Below, piece by piece: positions 28,563-38,720 of a DNA stretch of 64,000 bases (the stretch's first letter is position 1; each line of letters begins with the position of its first letter). The notes beneath the pieces are model-generated. The model did not search any database and had not been told where the DNA came from. It was given only the letters and a program-made list of their open reading frames with translations. Source of the DNA: Marinicella algicola (GTDB lineage Bacteria > Pseudomonadota > Gammaproteobacteria > Xanthomonadales > Marinicellaceae); the NCBI RefSeq assembly GCF_028401385.1, contig NZ_JAQOMR010000001.1, positions 2,420,501 through 2,484,500 of the forward strand. Direction: 5' to 3'. Position numbers and translations under genes: made by a program.

Positions 28563-29436
28563 CTATTTGCAGTTGACGCGGGCCCAGTCCATGTAGAGAG
28601 ACATCGCCTTTTAGCCATCGGCCCGAGGTCGTAATCACGGTCGTCGAGTTTGGAGACCGGGACAACCTTGTTGTAGTTGCCGGTCATGAACAGCTCGTCG
28701 GCTTCCATGAAGTCCTTGACCGTCAGCGTCCGTTCTTCGGCGGCAATGCCGTTTTCGCGGAACAGTTTCAGGGTACGGCGGCGGGTGATGCCGGCAAGAA
28801 AACAGCCATTGTCGGCCGGTGTCATCGGGACGCCGTCCTTGACCAGAAAAATATTGGCAGAGGCGGTTTCGGCGATATTACCGTTCATGTCGCAGGCAAG
28901 GGCATTGTCGAAGCCGCGGCTGCGCGCCTCCAGCATCATACGGCCGGAATTGGGATAAAGGCTGCCGGCCTTGGCTTGGGTCATCGCCACTTCCGGCGAC
29001 GGGCGGCGGAAAGGCGAAAGCGTGAGGCGAACCGGCACGGTCGAGCGCATCGGCGTTTCAAACAGACAAAGCGCAAACCGTGTCGACGTGGGGTCGGGCG
29101 GCACCAGACCGGCAAGCCCGTGCTCGGCCCAGTACATCGGCTTGATATAAACGGCTTCGGCCCCCTTGAAGCGCTGCAGCCCCTCCCAGACGAGCGCCTC
29201 GATCTCCTCAGGCGTATGTGTCGGTTCAAGGCCAAGCGCACGGGCCGAACGGTTGATGCGCTTGCAATGCTCATCCAGATCCGGCGCCATGCCCTCGAAA
29301 AACGAGCGCCATCGAACACTGTCGAGGCAAGCCACATCGCGTGTGAGGTCGGGCCGATCAGCGGCGGATTGCCGGGAAGCCACTCCCCATCGACATGGGT
29401 CCAGGTTTCAGATGATGGGGACGTATCGACTGCCAT
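28563..29436 (-). CDS. ilvE: Branched-chain amino acid aminotransferase, frameshifted
   Basis: About 290 residues of a class IV PLP aminotransferase, interconverting Leu/Ile/Val and their 2-oxoacids. Landmarks: STVFDGAR (N-terminal), AVYIKPMYWAEHGL, the PLP-region SRGFDNALACDMNGNIAET and SANIFLVKDG, and ELFMTGNYNKVVPV. Two lesions: near 29305 after DGAR, and near 28613 (A-run in GCTAAAAGGCG on the coding strand). Correction gives MAKKAMSLYMDWARVNCK and a stop at 28563. The start MAVDTSPSSETW at 29436 fits the rhizobial length. A single-gene unit with its own terminator. Confidence 0.9.
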
Positions 29437-29631
29437 TTCATTCTCCTTGCAACGCCGCGGCTCTTGGAATGCGCGCTGCAGTGTCGGTCACTTGGAAAAT
29501 GGGCCGGAGCGGCAGCCAGCGCGGCAGGATGGCGGCGGAAATTCAACGTCGCCAATCAAGACTTCGCCCGCCAGAAGGTCAAGCGGAAATTCTTCTAAGG
29601 TCCATTTTCCACGACCGCAAAAACGCAAACG

Positions 29632-29659
29632 AAAAGGCCGGCGGAAAACCCACCGGCCT
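29632..29659 (-). terminator. Terminator downstream of ohr
   Basis: AGGCCGG and CCGGCCT (29635-29641, 29653-29659) form a hairpin with a T-run on the minus strand, placed 24 bases beyond the ohr stop. The remaining ~190 bases up to ilvE (29437-29631) show no gene. Confidence 0.75.
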
Positions 29660-29682
29660 GGTCATGTTGATTTCGATTGGCC

Positions 29683-30111
29683 TTATTCGGCCAGCGATAC
29701 CGGAACCTCATATTTCACCCTGAGCGCATGGCTGTAGGGGCAGACGATATGGGCCTGCTTGACGAGATCTTCGCCCGTTGCGCGATCAATGCCGGGAATC
29801 GCGACGGTAAGCTCGGCGGTAATGCCGAAACCTTCGCCGTCGTCACGCGGACCGACGCCGACGGTTGCGGCAACGGCCGTATCCTTCGGCAGCTTGACCT
29901 TGTTCTTGGAGGCAACATTGTGAAGCGCGGAATTGAAGCAGGCTGCATAACCGGCAGCAAACAGCTGCTCGGGATTGGCGCCATCGCCGCCCGGGCCGCC
30001 CATTTCCTTGGGCAGAGCCAGATTGACTTCGAATGCGCCGTCTTCTGTGCGGGCAGTACCTTCGCGACCGCCGGTCGAAATGGCTTTGGTGGTGTAAAGC
30101 GTCTTGATCAT
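29683..30111 (-). CDS. ohr: Organic hydroperoxide resistance protein
   Basis: A complete 142-residue OsmC/Ohr thiol peroxidase that reduces lipid and organic hydroperoxides. Both redox cysteines are present: peroxidatic Cys58 in AAGYAACFNSAL and the resolving cysteine in AHIVCPYSHALR. The N-terminus KTLYTTKAISTGGREG is typical. It is divergent from ohrR, whose product should repress it until oxidised. A terminator lies just downstream. Confidence 0.96.
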   Translation of the reverse strand: MIKTLYTTKAISTGGREGTARTEDGAFEVNLALPKEMGGPGGDGANPEQLFAAGYAACFNSALHNVASKNKVKLPKDTAVAATVGVGPRDDGEGFGITAELTVAIPGIDRATGEDLVKQAHIVCPYSHALRVKYEVPVSLAE

Positions 30112-30236
30112 GGCGTTACTCCTTTCGGGACGAGAAATCGTCTTGTTGCGGGAGAATTCCCGTTTCTTCTACGAGGCGGCGAAAACGGATCGGTTCCATT
30201 ATGCCTCGCTTGTATTTTACATAGTGCGCAATTTAG

Positions 30237-30262
30237 TTGTTTACAATATTATTTTGCAAAAT
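30237..30262. promoter_or_regulatory. Candidate OhrR operator in the ohr-ohrR intergenic region
   Basis: The intergenic stretch is strongly AT-rich and contains TTGT-TT-ACAA (30237-30246) and a perfect 12-base palindrome ATTTTGCAAAAT (30251-30262). OhrR operators are AT-rich palindromes with TACAA/TTGTA half-sites, so this is a reasonable location. The exact footprint cannot be read from sequence alone. Confidence 0.45.
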
Positions 30263-30288
30263 TTTATTTCAGCTATTATATTCCGGTT

Positions 30289-30747
30289 ATGACTGATGAT
30301 GACGACCTGACATTTTTGCCCCGGCTTGACAGCCAGCTCTGCTTTGCCGTCTACGCGACCGAGCATGCCTTTGCCCGCGCCTACAAGCCGCTGCTGTCGC
30401 AGCTGGGGCTGACCTATCCGCAATATCTGGTGATGATGGTTTTGTGGGAGCACCGAACGCTTTCGGTGAATGCAATCGGCGCCCGGCTGGGGCTCGACAG
30501 CGGCACGCTGTCACCGCTGCTGAAGCGACTCGAGACGGCAGGCTACATCGCAAGGCGGCGCGCGCAAGACGACGAGCGCCGCGTCGAGATCACAGTCACG
30601 CAAAAAGGCATGGATGCCCGCAAGGACGCAGAAGCCGTCGCCCGCTCGATTGCCGTCAAGACCGGCTGCACAGCCGAAGAGGCCCGCGAGCTTCACGCAC
30701 GGCTGAATGCATTGCGCCAGCATCTGCTCGCGAGCGAAGAGGAATAA
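30289..30747 (+). CDS. ohrR: MarR-family organic peroxide sensor
   Basis: A complete 152-residue MarR protein with the OhrR-specific reactive cysteine (Cys18 in RLDSQLCFAVYATEHAF), the YxxYLVMMVLWE helix and wing RRRAQDDERRVEITVT. Oxidation of the cysteine releases ohr. The ATG at 30289 is the natural start; the open frame further upstream is antisense to ohr and should be ignored. Its stop abuts the asparaginase stop with no gap. Confidence 0.94.
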   Translation: MTDDDDLTFLPRLDSQLCFAVYATEHAFARAYKPLLSQLGLTYPQYLVMMVLWEHRTLSVNAIGARLGLDSGTLSPLLKRLETAGYIARRRAQDDERRVEITVTQKGMDARKDAEAVARSIAVKTGCTAEEARELHARLNALRQHLLASEEE

Positions 30748-31744
30748 TCAGGGCAGAACGGCGCGCACACGTCCCACTTCAGTTCCGTTCCAGTTTTTCA
30801 ACTCGGAATCGGCGATGCCGAGGAGCCGCTCTGCCAGTTCCTGATCATCGCCGAGAAGCCGGGCGAAAACGGCAGCAATCATGACCTCAGCGGCACGCGT
30901 CGTACCGTCTTCGCACTTCAGTGCAATGCCAAGCCCCTGTTCCGGCAGAGCCGCGCAGAACACGCCTTCTGCACCGGTCTTGGCAAAATCCGCCCTGGAG
31001 CAAGGGACATCAGCGTGGTGCAGGCCCGTCCCGTGCCGGCGACATAATATGGCTCGGCCATGGCCGCATCCAGAATGCGCCGTGACGCACGGGCCCTTTC
31101 AGCTGAAAACCCGTCACCCGTGGCCATCCGGGCAAAGCCGCGTGCCAGCGCCTTCAGCGGCACAGCGTAGGTCGGAATATTGCAGCCATCCGTGCCGCAG
31201 ACATCGGTTCCGACAATGGCACCGGTGACGTCCTCCATCGCTTCCCGGATCTGCACCTGAAGCGGGTGATCGTAGCCGGTGTAGCCCTTCGGATCGATGT
31301 CCTGATGGCAGCAGGCACAGACAAAGCCGGCATGCTTTCCCGAACAATTGTTGCACAATGCGTCAGGAAATCCCGTGTGCGGGCCTGATGAATGAGAACC
31401 GGCTGCTGAAACGACCAGTGCGCACCGCATTCAAGATCGGCAACGCCGCGCCCTGCCCTTGCGAGCATGTCGGCAGCAAGGGCCGCATGCGCATCCTCGC
31501 CGGAATGGGAGGACGCCGCGAGCGCTATCTCGCGATTGCCGAAGCCATAAGCGTCAGCCGCACCGCTTTCGACAAGCGGCAGCGCCTGGATCGCCTTGCA
31601 GGCCGAACGCGGAAACACCACCGCATCGATATCACCGGCGGAATAGACCACGCTGCCTGCCGAATCGGTTACCGCGATCATGCCACGGTGGCGGCTTTCG
31701 GTAAGCGCGCCGCGCGTCACCTCAACCAGAACAGGATTCACCAT
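30748..31744 (-). CDS. Class 3 (asparaginase II / ReAV-type) L-asparaginase, frameshifted
   Basis: About 332 residues of the Asparaginase_II family (pfam06089), unrelated to class 1 and 2 L-asparaginases. The Rhizobium etli ReAV hallmarks are visible: Ser-x-x-Lys in PRSACKAIQALP (residues ~47-50), NNCSGKHAGF (zinc Cys and Lys) and a second zinc cysteine in GTDVCGTDGCNIP. Two frame changes, near 31366 and near 31000, split the gene into three pieces that join cleanly. The start MVNPVLVEVTRG at 31744 is canonical. It hydrolyses asparagine to aspartate and ammonia, relevant to nitrogen or plant-derived asparagine use. Confidence 0.87.
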
Positions 31745-31771
31745 GGATCACAACCTCTCGGAACGTTGGTA

Positions 31772-32764
31772 TCATTCGAATGTCAAAACGATCTTGCCGA
31801 TATGATCGCCCGCTTCCATGTGGCGGTGCGCATCGGCAGCATCCTCGAACGCGAACACGCGGTCGATCAGCGACGTCACGCGGCCCGCTTCAATCAATGG
31901 CCAGACCTTTTCAAGAAGTTCGTCGCGAATGGATCGCTTTTCGTCATCCGTGCGCGGCCGCATGGTCGACCCGGTCAGCTTCAGGCGTTTGACCATGATA
32001 GGCGCCAGATTGACGTTTTCAGCCTTCGGCCCGCTCAGAAACGCGATCATCGAAAGACAGCCGTCTCTGGCAAGGGCGGAAAGGTTGCGCTGGAAATAGG
32101 CGGCACCGACCATGTCGAGAATGATGTCGACGCCGCGCCCGTCGGTTTCGGCCTTCGCAACCTCGACGAAATCCTGCTGGTGATAGTTGATCGCAACGGC
32201 AGCGCCGAGTTTCAGGCAGGCCTCACATTTTTCGTCGGTTCCTGCGGTCACAAACACCCGGGCGCCAAAGGCGCTGGCGAGCTGGATGGCTGTGGTGCCA
32301 ATACCGCTCGAGCCGCCATGGATCATGACATCCTGCCCTTCACGCAGCCCCGCCATCTGGAAAAGATTGGCCCATACCGTAAAGAAGGTCTCGGGGATCG
32401 CTGCCGCCGCGACATCGTCAATGCCATCAGGGACCGGCAAAATCTGACCGGCAGGAACAACACAATATTCCGCATAGCCACCGCCATTGGCGAGGCCGCA
32501 GACCCGTTCGCCGATCTCGAACCCGCTGACCTGATCACCCTTTGCAACAATGGTGCCGGCGACTTCCAGACCCAGAACCGCGCTGGCACCGGGCGGTGGC
32601 GGATAGCTGCCCTGCCGCTGGGCCACATCCGGCCGGTTCACACCAGCGGCAGCGACCCTGACAAGCACATCGTTCGGGCCCGGCTTCGGGCGCGGTCCCG
32701 TTGCGACCGACATCACCTCCGGACCGCCAAAGCCGCTGATTGCGATATAGCGCATTGAAGACAT
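31772..32764 (-). CDS. NAD(P)H quinone oxidoreductase (zinc-free MDR family, PIG3 type)
   Basis: A complete 330-residue medium-chain dehydrogenase/reductase without zinc-binding cysteines. Landmarks: [23 protein letters not shown] at the N-terminus, nucleotide loop [16 protein letters not shown], and the GYRP-like end [15 protein letters not shown]. It probably reduces quinones with NADPH. The start at 32764 ([14 protein letters not shown]) is preferred to the upstream TTG-type frame. It sits 27 bases upstream of the asparaginase start. Confidence 0.9.
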   Translation of the reverse strand: MSSMRYIAISGFGGPEVMSVATGPRPKPGPNDVLVRVAAAGVNRPDVAQRQGSYPPPPGASAVLGLEVAGTIVAKGDQVSGFEIGERVCGLANGGGYAEYCVVPAGQILPVPDGIDDVAAAAIPETFFTVWANLFQMAGLREGQDVMIHGGSSGIGTTAIQLASAFGARVFVTAGTDEKCEACLKLGAAVAINYHQQDFVEVAKAETDGRGVDIILDMVGAAYFQRNLSALARDGCLSMIAFLSGPKAENVNLAPIMVKRLKLTGSTMRPRTDDEKRSIRDELLEKVWPLIEAGRVTSLIDRVFAFEDAADAHRHMEAGDHIGKIVLTFE

Positions 32765-32810
32765 CGGCTTCCTCCCTCGGCCGTAAAACACCTGTATCCG
32801 ATAACACAAA

Positions 32811-32850
32811 GGCCCGGCTTCCGCCCTGTTGTGGGCGCGTCAGCCGGGCC
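32811..32850 (-). terminator. Terminator downstream of hdeD
   Basis: GGCCCGGCT (32811-32819) pairs with AGCCGGGCC (32842-32850) with a 22-base loop; the minus strand continues into TTTGTG. It ends the leftward hdeD transcript. Confidence 0.6.
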
Positions 32851-32862
32851 TGTCGCGTAGGG

Positions 32863-33424
32863 TCATCCGTTGCTGCGCGGCTTCAGTGCGAGCGCGAAGA
32901 CCACCATCGATACGCCATAGACCAGGAAGTCGGCGGCGACGAACAGGCCGAGCAGCCACAGGCTGTTCTGCGGGAAGTTGGAGGCGATCATCACGGCGGC
33001 AAGGATCAGCACCAGACCGGAAAAGATCATAAAGCCCCAGCCCTTGACCGGCCGCATGGTCATGCCGAGGTAAAGACGAAAGCCCCGGCAACGGCCAGTG
33101 AAATACCGACAATAATCGTGAACAGGCTGGAAGCCAGCACCGGATTGCGCATCAGAAGAATGCCGGCCAGCACATAAAGCAGACCCGAAATCACCCAGAA
33201 GGCCACATGCCCGGTGGAGCGGTTGTAGAAGAGCTGCGACAGGTGAACCACGCCCGCAACGATCAGCATGGCGCCGAAGAACACCACCGAGGCGACAGTT
33301 GCCACCACCAGATTGCCCAGAAGTATCAGGCTGAAAAGAACGAGCAACAGGCCAAAGGCCATGACCCAGCCCCAGCGCCCCTCATCTTGTCAACATCCGG
33401 GCCCTGCCCCGCAAAATTTGTCAT
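32863..33424 (-). CDS. HdeD family acid-resistance membrane protein, frameshifted
   Basis: About 187 residues forming six membrane helices (for example MAFGLLLVLFSLILLG, VASVVFFGAMLIVAGVVHL, LYVLAGILLMRNP, LVLILAAVMIASNFP). This is the DUF308/HdeD fold, a two-fold repeat in the inner membrane, associated with acid or stress resistance in enterobacteria. Two lesions: near 33385 (joining DKMRG to RWGWVMAFG) and near 33062 (TSA to GMTMRPVKGWG). ATG at 33424 gives a short hydrophilic N-terminus. Confidence 0.85.
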
Positions 33425-33530
33425 GGTGGAATATCCCCTTCATCACCGCGTAAAATCGAGCAGACGATAGTGAGGAAGCTGAATATTAGCAACTATTCTT
33501 CGCGAGCAGCAGCGTTTTCCGCCTGCGATT

Positions 33531-34394
33531 TCAATGCGCCTGATGGCGAACAGCAGGTCGGAGATAAATGATCCAATAGGCAATAGCGACGAAGAGAGCG
33601 CCGCCGATGATATTGCCGATGGTGACTGGTATCAGATTGGCAAAAACGAAATTGCTCCATGTAAGGTCGGCAAAATCCGCGATATTCGCACCCGAAGCCT
33701 CCCAGAACTCCGGCCCGGCAAACGCCTTGGTGAGGATCGCCATCGGGATCTGGAACATGTTGGCAACACAGTGTTCGAACCCGGCAGCCACGAACATGGC
33801 AACCGGCAGAATGATCGCCAGGATCTTGTCCGTCGCCGTCCGGCCGGCATAGGTCATCCACACACCGAGGCAGACAAGCACGTTACACATGATCCCGAGC
33901 GCCACAGCCTGCACGAAGGTGTGGTGTAGCTTGTGCTGGGCAATGTGCATGTAATTGATCCCCAGAAGACCGCCATCGCCTTCATAGTGACGTGCGGCCT
34001 GCATGATGATCACCAGCGTCATCGCACCGATGAAATTGCCGATATAAACCGTCGCCCAGTTACGGGCGAGCGCGACCCAGGTAATCTGTCCGGTCACCTT
34101 GCCAAGGATGGTGAGAACGGTGCTGGTGAAAAGATCGGCGCCCGTCAGTACGACCAGCACCAGTCCGAGGCTGAAGGCCAGCCCGCCGATGAACTTGTTG
34201 GCACCCCAGCCCATGTCGCCATTGCCGGTTGTCACGACTGTGTAGAAGATGAACGCTATGCCGATGAAGGCCCCGGCCATCATCGCTGAAACGAGCAGGG
34301 AAACGGGATCCTTGTTGACCTTTGCAATACCGGCTGTCTCGGCCTTTTCGGCCATGACATGGGGCGGGAAGGCATCGAAATTGAAATGCTGCAT
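33531..34394 (-). CDS. Formate/nitrite transporter family channel
   Basis: A complete 287-residue FNT protein with six helices and the family signatures: GAFIGIAFIFYTVV, LTGADLFTSTVL, LARNWATVYIGNFIGA and the NMFQIPMAIL region, plus GNIIGGALFVA. These pentameric channels pass formate, nitrite or hydrosulfide. No formate dehydrogenase or nitrite reductase gene is in the window, so the anion cannot be fixed. It is divergent from the GST gene; 34395-34574 is the shared promoter region. Confidence 0.92.
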   Translation of the reverse strand: MQHFNFDAFPPHVMAEKAETAGIAKVNKDPVSLLVSAMMAGAFIGIAFIFYTVVTTGNGDMGWGANKFIGGLAFSLGLVLVVLTGADLFTSTVLTILGKVTGQITWVALARNWATVYIGNFIGAMTLVIIMQAARHYEGDGGLLGINYMHIAQHKLHHTFVQAVALGIMCNVLVCLGVWMTYAGRTATDKILAIILPVAMFVAAGFEHCVANMFQIPMAILTKAFAGPEFWEASGANIADFADLTWSNFVFANLIPVTIGNIIGGALFVAIAYWIIYLRPAVRHQAH

Positions 34395-34574
34395 GATCAG
34401 GAAACTCCGTCAGTATGCGCTTGGGAGGGGCGCGTGGCCGATATCTAGCAATCTCGGCCGCCTTCGCTTTGATCTTGATCAGTTTGTTGCAGGCAAGCCA
34501 CGAGCGGGCTGATTGCGGCAATGCAGCACTGCATAATACCCTTCGCAAACGAATCACAACTGAAGGACCATGAC

Positions 34575-35219
34575 ATGCTGAAAATCTGGGGGCGCACGAC
34601 ATCATCCAACGTGCAGGCCGTCATGTGGACCGTCGGCGAACTCGATCTTGAATTCGAACGCTATGATGTCGGCTTCAAGTTCGGCGGCACCGACACACCG
34701 GAATTCCTTGCAATGAACCCGAACGGGCTGATCCCGGTGCTGAAAGACGGGGACGGCAGCGAGGCGCTGTTCGAATCGGCTGCCATCTGCCGCTATCTCG
34801 CCGCCCGCTATGGCAGCGATACGTTCTGGCCGGCCGACCCTGTTGCACGCGCGCAGGTCGACAAATGGGCCGAATGGGCCAAGATCACAGCCGCTGCCGC
34901 CTTTACCATGCCGATCTTCTGGCCGATGGTGCGCATGCCGGAAAAAGACCGCGATCCGCAATCAATCGCCAGCGCCATTGCCGCTTTCGACAGGCTTTTG
35001 GGCATGGCCGAAGCCCAGCTTTCCAAACACGCCTTTCTGGCAGGCGACCTGTTCACGCTCGCCGACATCATGCTCGGCCACCTGCTCTACCGCTATTACA
35101 CGATGGAGATCGATCGCCCGCCTCGCCCGGCAGTCGAGGCCTATTATTCCGCTTTGAGCAAACGCGAGGCCTATCGCACTCATGTCATGGTATCCTACGA
35201 AGGGTTGCGCCCAAAATGA
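34575..35219 (+). CDS. Glutathione S-transferase family protein
   Basis: A complete 214-residue GST: thioredoxin-like N-domain with MLKIWGRTTSSNVQAVMW (Ser at the catalytic position), NPNGLIPVLKDG and ESAAICRYLA, then an all-helical C-domain (LAGDLFTLADIMLG). Acts in detoxification or peroxide reduction. The start at 34575 is preferred over the longer open frame at 34521. Its stop overlaps the SDR start (ATGA), so the two are coupled. Confidence 0.93.
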   Translation: MLKIWGRTTSSNVQAVMWTVGELDLEFERYDVGFKFGGTDTPEFLAMNPNGLIPVLKDGDGSEALFESAAICRYLAARYGSDTFWPADPVARAQVDKWAEWAKITAAAAFTMPIFWPMVRMPEKDRDPQSIASAIAAFDRLLGMAEAQLSKHAFLAGDLFTLADIMLGHLLYRYYTMEIDRPPRPAVEAYYSALSKREAYRTHVMVSYEGLRPK

Positions 35220-36136
35220 ATGACAACATTGAAAATGAACATTCCCGGCAGAGAGACGGCACTTCGCCCCGCACGGTGCTTGTCGCCGGGGCTACCGGCT
35301 ATCTTGGACGTCATCTGGTTTCAGCCTTCCGGGCATCCGGTTTCAGGGTGATCGCCCTTGTGCGCAACGAAGAGCGTGCGAAACAGATTTTGCCCGAAGC
35401 AGACGGATTGATCGAGGCAGAGGCGACAGCGCCCGAAAGCCTTCAGGGCATCATGAAGGGCGTCGATATCGTGATATCGGCCCTCGGCATCACCCGGCAA
35501 AAGGACGGCCTCACCTATCGTGACGTCGATTTCGGCGCAAATTGCAATCTGCTCGAAGAGGCTGAACGGGCCGGCGTTTCGCGTTTTGCCTATGTCCATG
35601 TTTTCAACGGCGCTCAGATGGCCTCCAAAAGCGCCCTTGCCCGTGCCAAACAGGATTTTGTCACAAGACTTGAAAACAGCGCCTTGCCTTCGACGGTCAT
35701 CGCGCCGACTGGCTATTTTTCGGACATGGGCGATATTTTCGACATGGCCGCGCGCGGACGCGTCTATCTGTTCGGCGATGGCCGTCAACACGTAAATCCG
35801 ATTGACGGTGCGGACCTTGCGGCAGTCTCGGTGGATGCAGTGAAAAACGGCTCACCATTTGTCGATGTCGGCGGCCCCGATATCCTTACCTTCAACGAAA
35901 TTGGTGCACTCGCTTTTTCCGCCCTTGGAAAAAGCCGCGTTTTTGCGCCTTCCCTTCATTCTTGCCGATAGCGCATTGTTTATTCTGAAAAGGTTTTCCG
36001 GGCCTGGCACATGGGGCCCCTTCGAATTTTTCTGGCCGCCTCGCGCGGTGACATGATCGCTCCATGTTTCGGCAGTACCCGGCTCAGTGAACATTTCCGC
36101 CAACTTGCGGGGCAAAACACAAAAGCCGGACCATGA
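35216..36136 (+). CDS. NmrA-like SDR family oxidoreductase, frameshifted
   Basis: About 306 residues: Rossmann loop VLVAGATGYLGRHLV, a substrate region ending VDIVISALGITRQKDGLTYRDVD, and the NmrA-type PTGYFSDMGDIFDMA. Lacks the classical SDR YxxxK in obvious form, consistent with atypical NmrA/CC3-like SDRs. Two T-runs (near 35940 and 36027) are each one base short; correction gives RVFLRLPFILADSALFIL, then FEFFLAASRGDMIAP and an end at 36136. Coupled to the GST gene by ATGA overlap. Confidence 0.82.
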
Positions 36137-36277
36137 ACGGAATTTCCGTTATCCGGCCTTGAAATCGGCCAAAGGCAAGAGGATAACGGGGCAACCGCCC
36201 CGCTTCCTGTTCATTGATACCGGGCTTCGGACCGGGATATTTTCGAACATTCAAGACATTGCCGCGAAAGCCGAGCC

Positions 36278-37690
36278 ATGCGCCCCTATTACAAGAACGT
36301 CAAAATGGTCCGCCGTACACGGGTGATGTGGGGATCATGGCGCATCTGGCAGCCGCGGCTGGTGTTCTGGATCGGAGCCCTCATGATCGGCGTGATCAGC
36401 GTGGGTTTTGCCTGGGCCGCTGATTTCGCCTATGAGCTGTTCGAAACCATGCGGCACGCGACCGCCTATTCGCCCTACCTGCCCCTCATTCTGACCCCGC
36501 TTGGGTTCATGCTCTGCTCCTATATGAGCAGTCGCTGGTTTCCCAACTCGCAAGGCTCCGGCATTCCGCAGGCAATCGCCGCGCGGCATCTGCACAATAC
36601 CGAAAGCCAACATCGCCTGCTTAATCTGAAGGTCGCCGCCGGCAAGATCCTGATGACCATTATCGGGCTGTTCTGCGGCGCCTCGATTGGCCGTGAGGGT
36701 CCGACCGTGCAGGTCGGCGCCTCGATCATGATCCAGACCGCACGCTGGGGAAAGATGATCCAGACCAAGGGCCTGATCGTCGCGGGTTCGGCGGCCGGCA
36801 TCTCGGCCGCCTTCAACACGCCACTGGCGGGCATCGTGTTCGCGATCGAGGAAATGAGCCGGGCTTATGAATCGCGCGCCAACGGCCTTGTCGTCTCGGC
36901 CATCATCCTGTCCGGTCTGGCCGCCATCGGCCTCGCCGGCAACTACACCTATTTCGGCCAGGCCTCGGCCATTGCCGTCAAACCTGAGGAATGGGTCGCG
37001 GTTTTCGTCTGCGGCATCGGTGGCGGTCTTCTGGGCGCGATGTTCTCGCTCTACTCACTGAAGGCGGCCCGCCGCATCAAGCGCTGGGCGCAGCGCACGC
37101 CGGTCAAGCGGATGGCGCTTGTTGCCGGCGGTTGCGGACTGGCCGTCGCATTGATCGGCATCGTCTTTGATGGCGCGACTTTCGGCACGGGTTACGCGCA
37201 GGCCAGAACCGTCATCGAAGGCGGGTCGATCAGCCCGTTCTTCTTCCTCGGCAAGCTTGCGGCAACGTTCCTTTCCATGGCGTCCGGCATTCCCGGCGGC
37301 ATCTTCGCACCGTCTCTTTCCGTTGGTGCAACGCTCGGCTCGACGGTCGCCGATGTTCTCGGAGTCAGCATCGGCCTTGGCGCGATCCTGGGTATGGCGG
37401 GTTATTTCGCCGGTGTCGTTCAGTCGCCGATGACGGCCTTCGTCATCATTCTGGAAATGACCGACAATCACGACGGCATCATCACGCTGATGGCAACCTC
37501 GATGCTCGGCTATATCGCGTCGCGGATGATCTCGCGCGAACCGCTTTATCACGGCCTGTCGCGCGCCTTCATCGCCGACAGTATCAAATTCCAGCGCGCA
37601 CGCCGACGGGAGACCTCCGACGAAGACCGCGACACCGTTGACGAAATGCGCGAGGAAACCCGCCGTTTCAACGACAAGGGCGCAGTCTAG
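36278..37690 (+). CDS. ClC-family chloride channel/antiporter
   Basis: A complete 470-residue ClC protein with about 18 helical segments. Selectivity-filter motifs are intact: GSGIPQAIAA, GREGPTVQVGAS (gating glutamate) and GIPGGIFAPSLSVGA. FAIEEMSRAYE contains the glutamate used for proton coupling in ClC antiporters, suggesting a chloride/proton exchanger. The charged tail lacks CBS domains. Preceded by ~140 bases with a GGGGC/GCCCC hairpin-like stretch and no gene. Confidence 0.94.
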   Translation: MRPYYKNVKMVRRTRVMWGSWRIWQPRLVFWIGALMIGVISVGFAWAADFAYELFETMRHATAYSPYLPLILTPLGFMLCSYMSSRWFPNSQGSGIPQAIAARHLHNTESQHRLLNLKVAAGKILMTIIGLFCGASIGREGPTVQVGASIMIQTARWGKMIQTKGLIVAGSAAGISAAFNTPLAGIVFAIEEMSRAYESRANGLVVSAIILSGLAAIGLAGNYTYFGQASAIAVKPEEWVAVFVCGIGGGLLGAMFSLYSLKAARRIKRWAQRTPVKRMALVAGGCGLAVALIGIVFDGATFGTGYAQARTVIEGGSISPFFFLGKLAATFLSMASGIPGGIFAPSLSVGATLGSTVADVLGVSIGLGAILGMAGYFAGVVQSPMTAFVIILEMTDNHDGIITLMATSMLGYIASRMISREPLYHGLSRAFIADSIKFQRARRRETSDEDRDTVDEMREETRRFNDKGAV

Positions 37691-37834
37691 GACCGGATAA
37701 AGAGCGGTGCGTTCTAGCAATCACGGTTTCAACGCCATGGTTTTTCCGTTGGCGTTTGAAAATCGGCAAGCCGGTTCCTCGCCCGCAATGCATTGCGCCG
37801 CGATACTGCATCAAATGCCCCGAAAACGAGTTTG

Positions 37835-38551
37835 ATGATGACGCTTTCGACCACGACTGATCTTGAAAACACTCTGGCAGAGCTGGACCTTGAGGGACGG
37901 TTGCGGCGCATTGCCGAGACGGGACGCCCCGCGGTGTTCACATCAAGCCTCGGCATCGAGGATCAGGTGGTCACCGCCGCGATCGCCATGGCCGGATTAC
38001 CGATTAGGGTTATCACACTCGATACCGGCCGGCTTTTTGAGGAAACGCTGCAGCTTATTGACGATACCGAACAACGGTTCGGCATCACGATCGAGCGCTA
38101 TACGCCGCGCGAAAATACGGTTGCCGACTATGTGGCCGAATATGGCCGCAACGGGTTTTATGAGAGCATCGAGGCACGCCATGCCTGCTGTCAGATCCGA
38201 AAGATCGAGCCGCTGGCCCGCGCACTCAAGGGTGCGGCATACTGGGTCACCGGGCTTAGGCGCAGCCAGTCGGGCAACCGCGCCACAATTCCCTTTGCCG
38301 AAGAAGATGCCGCGCGCGGGCTCACCAAGATCAATCCGCTGGCCGACTGGCGCATCGAGGACGTGCAGACCTTCGCCGACACCCACGATGTTCCGCTGAA
38401 CCCGCTTCACGCACGCGGCTACCCTTCGATCGGATGCGAGCCATGTACCCGCGCCATCAAACCGGGTGAGCCGGAACGCGCCGGGCGCTGGTGGTGGGAA
38501 AACGACGCCAAGCGCGAATGCGGCCTGCATGTGGCCGGCGGCGCGCGCTAA
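37835..38551 (+). CDS. cysH: Adenylylsulfate (APS/PAPS) reductase
   Basis: A complete ~238-residue CysH: SSLGIEDQVV, LDTGRLFEETL, CCQIRK and GCEPCTR plus ECGLH. The CC...CxxC cysteines indicate the 4Fe-4S-containing APS reductase of the assimilatory type, and ECGLH carries the catalytic cysteine. It reduces APS to sulfite for cysteine biosynthesis with thioredoxin. Two adjacent ATGs (37835 and 37838) are possible starts. No cysD/N or cysI in the window. The ~170 bases after it hold no gene. Confidence 0.94.
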   Translation: MMTLSTTTDLENTLAELDLEGRLRRIAETGRPAVFTSSLGIEDQVVTAAIAMAGLPIRVITLDTGRLFEETLQLIDDTEQRFGITIERYTPRENTVADYVAEYGRNGFYESIEARHACCQIRKIEPLARALKGAAYWVTGLRRSQSGNRATIPFAEEDAARGLTKINPLADWRIEDVQTFADTHDVPLNPLHARGYPSIGCEPCTRAIKPGEPERAGRWWWENDAKRECGLHVAGGAR

Positions 38552-38720
38552 CGCATCCCTGACGTTTCCAAAACGTTTTCACTACCGGCCTGCCTTTCCC
38601 TGGTTGTCCCCCTGTGGCAGGCGGAATCGCAATATGCTTTACGCGTTGTCCGGCAACACATATTGACACAAGACGCGAAACACGCTGGAAAAGGGCCGCT
38701 TCTCCAGAGGACGGCATTAC

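Noticed and set aside
31358..32758. 466-codon rightward open frame
   Set aside because: Lies opposite the asparaginase and quinone oxidoreductase genes, whose motifs are on the minus strand; a GC-rich shadow.
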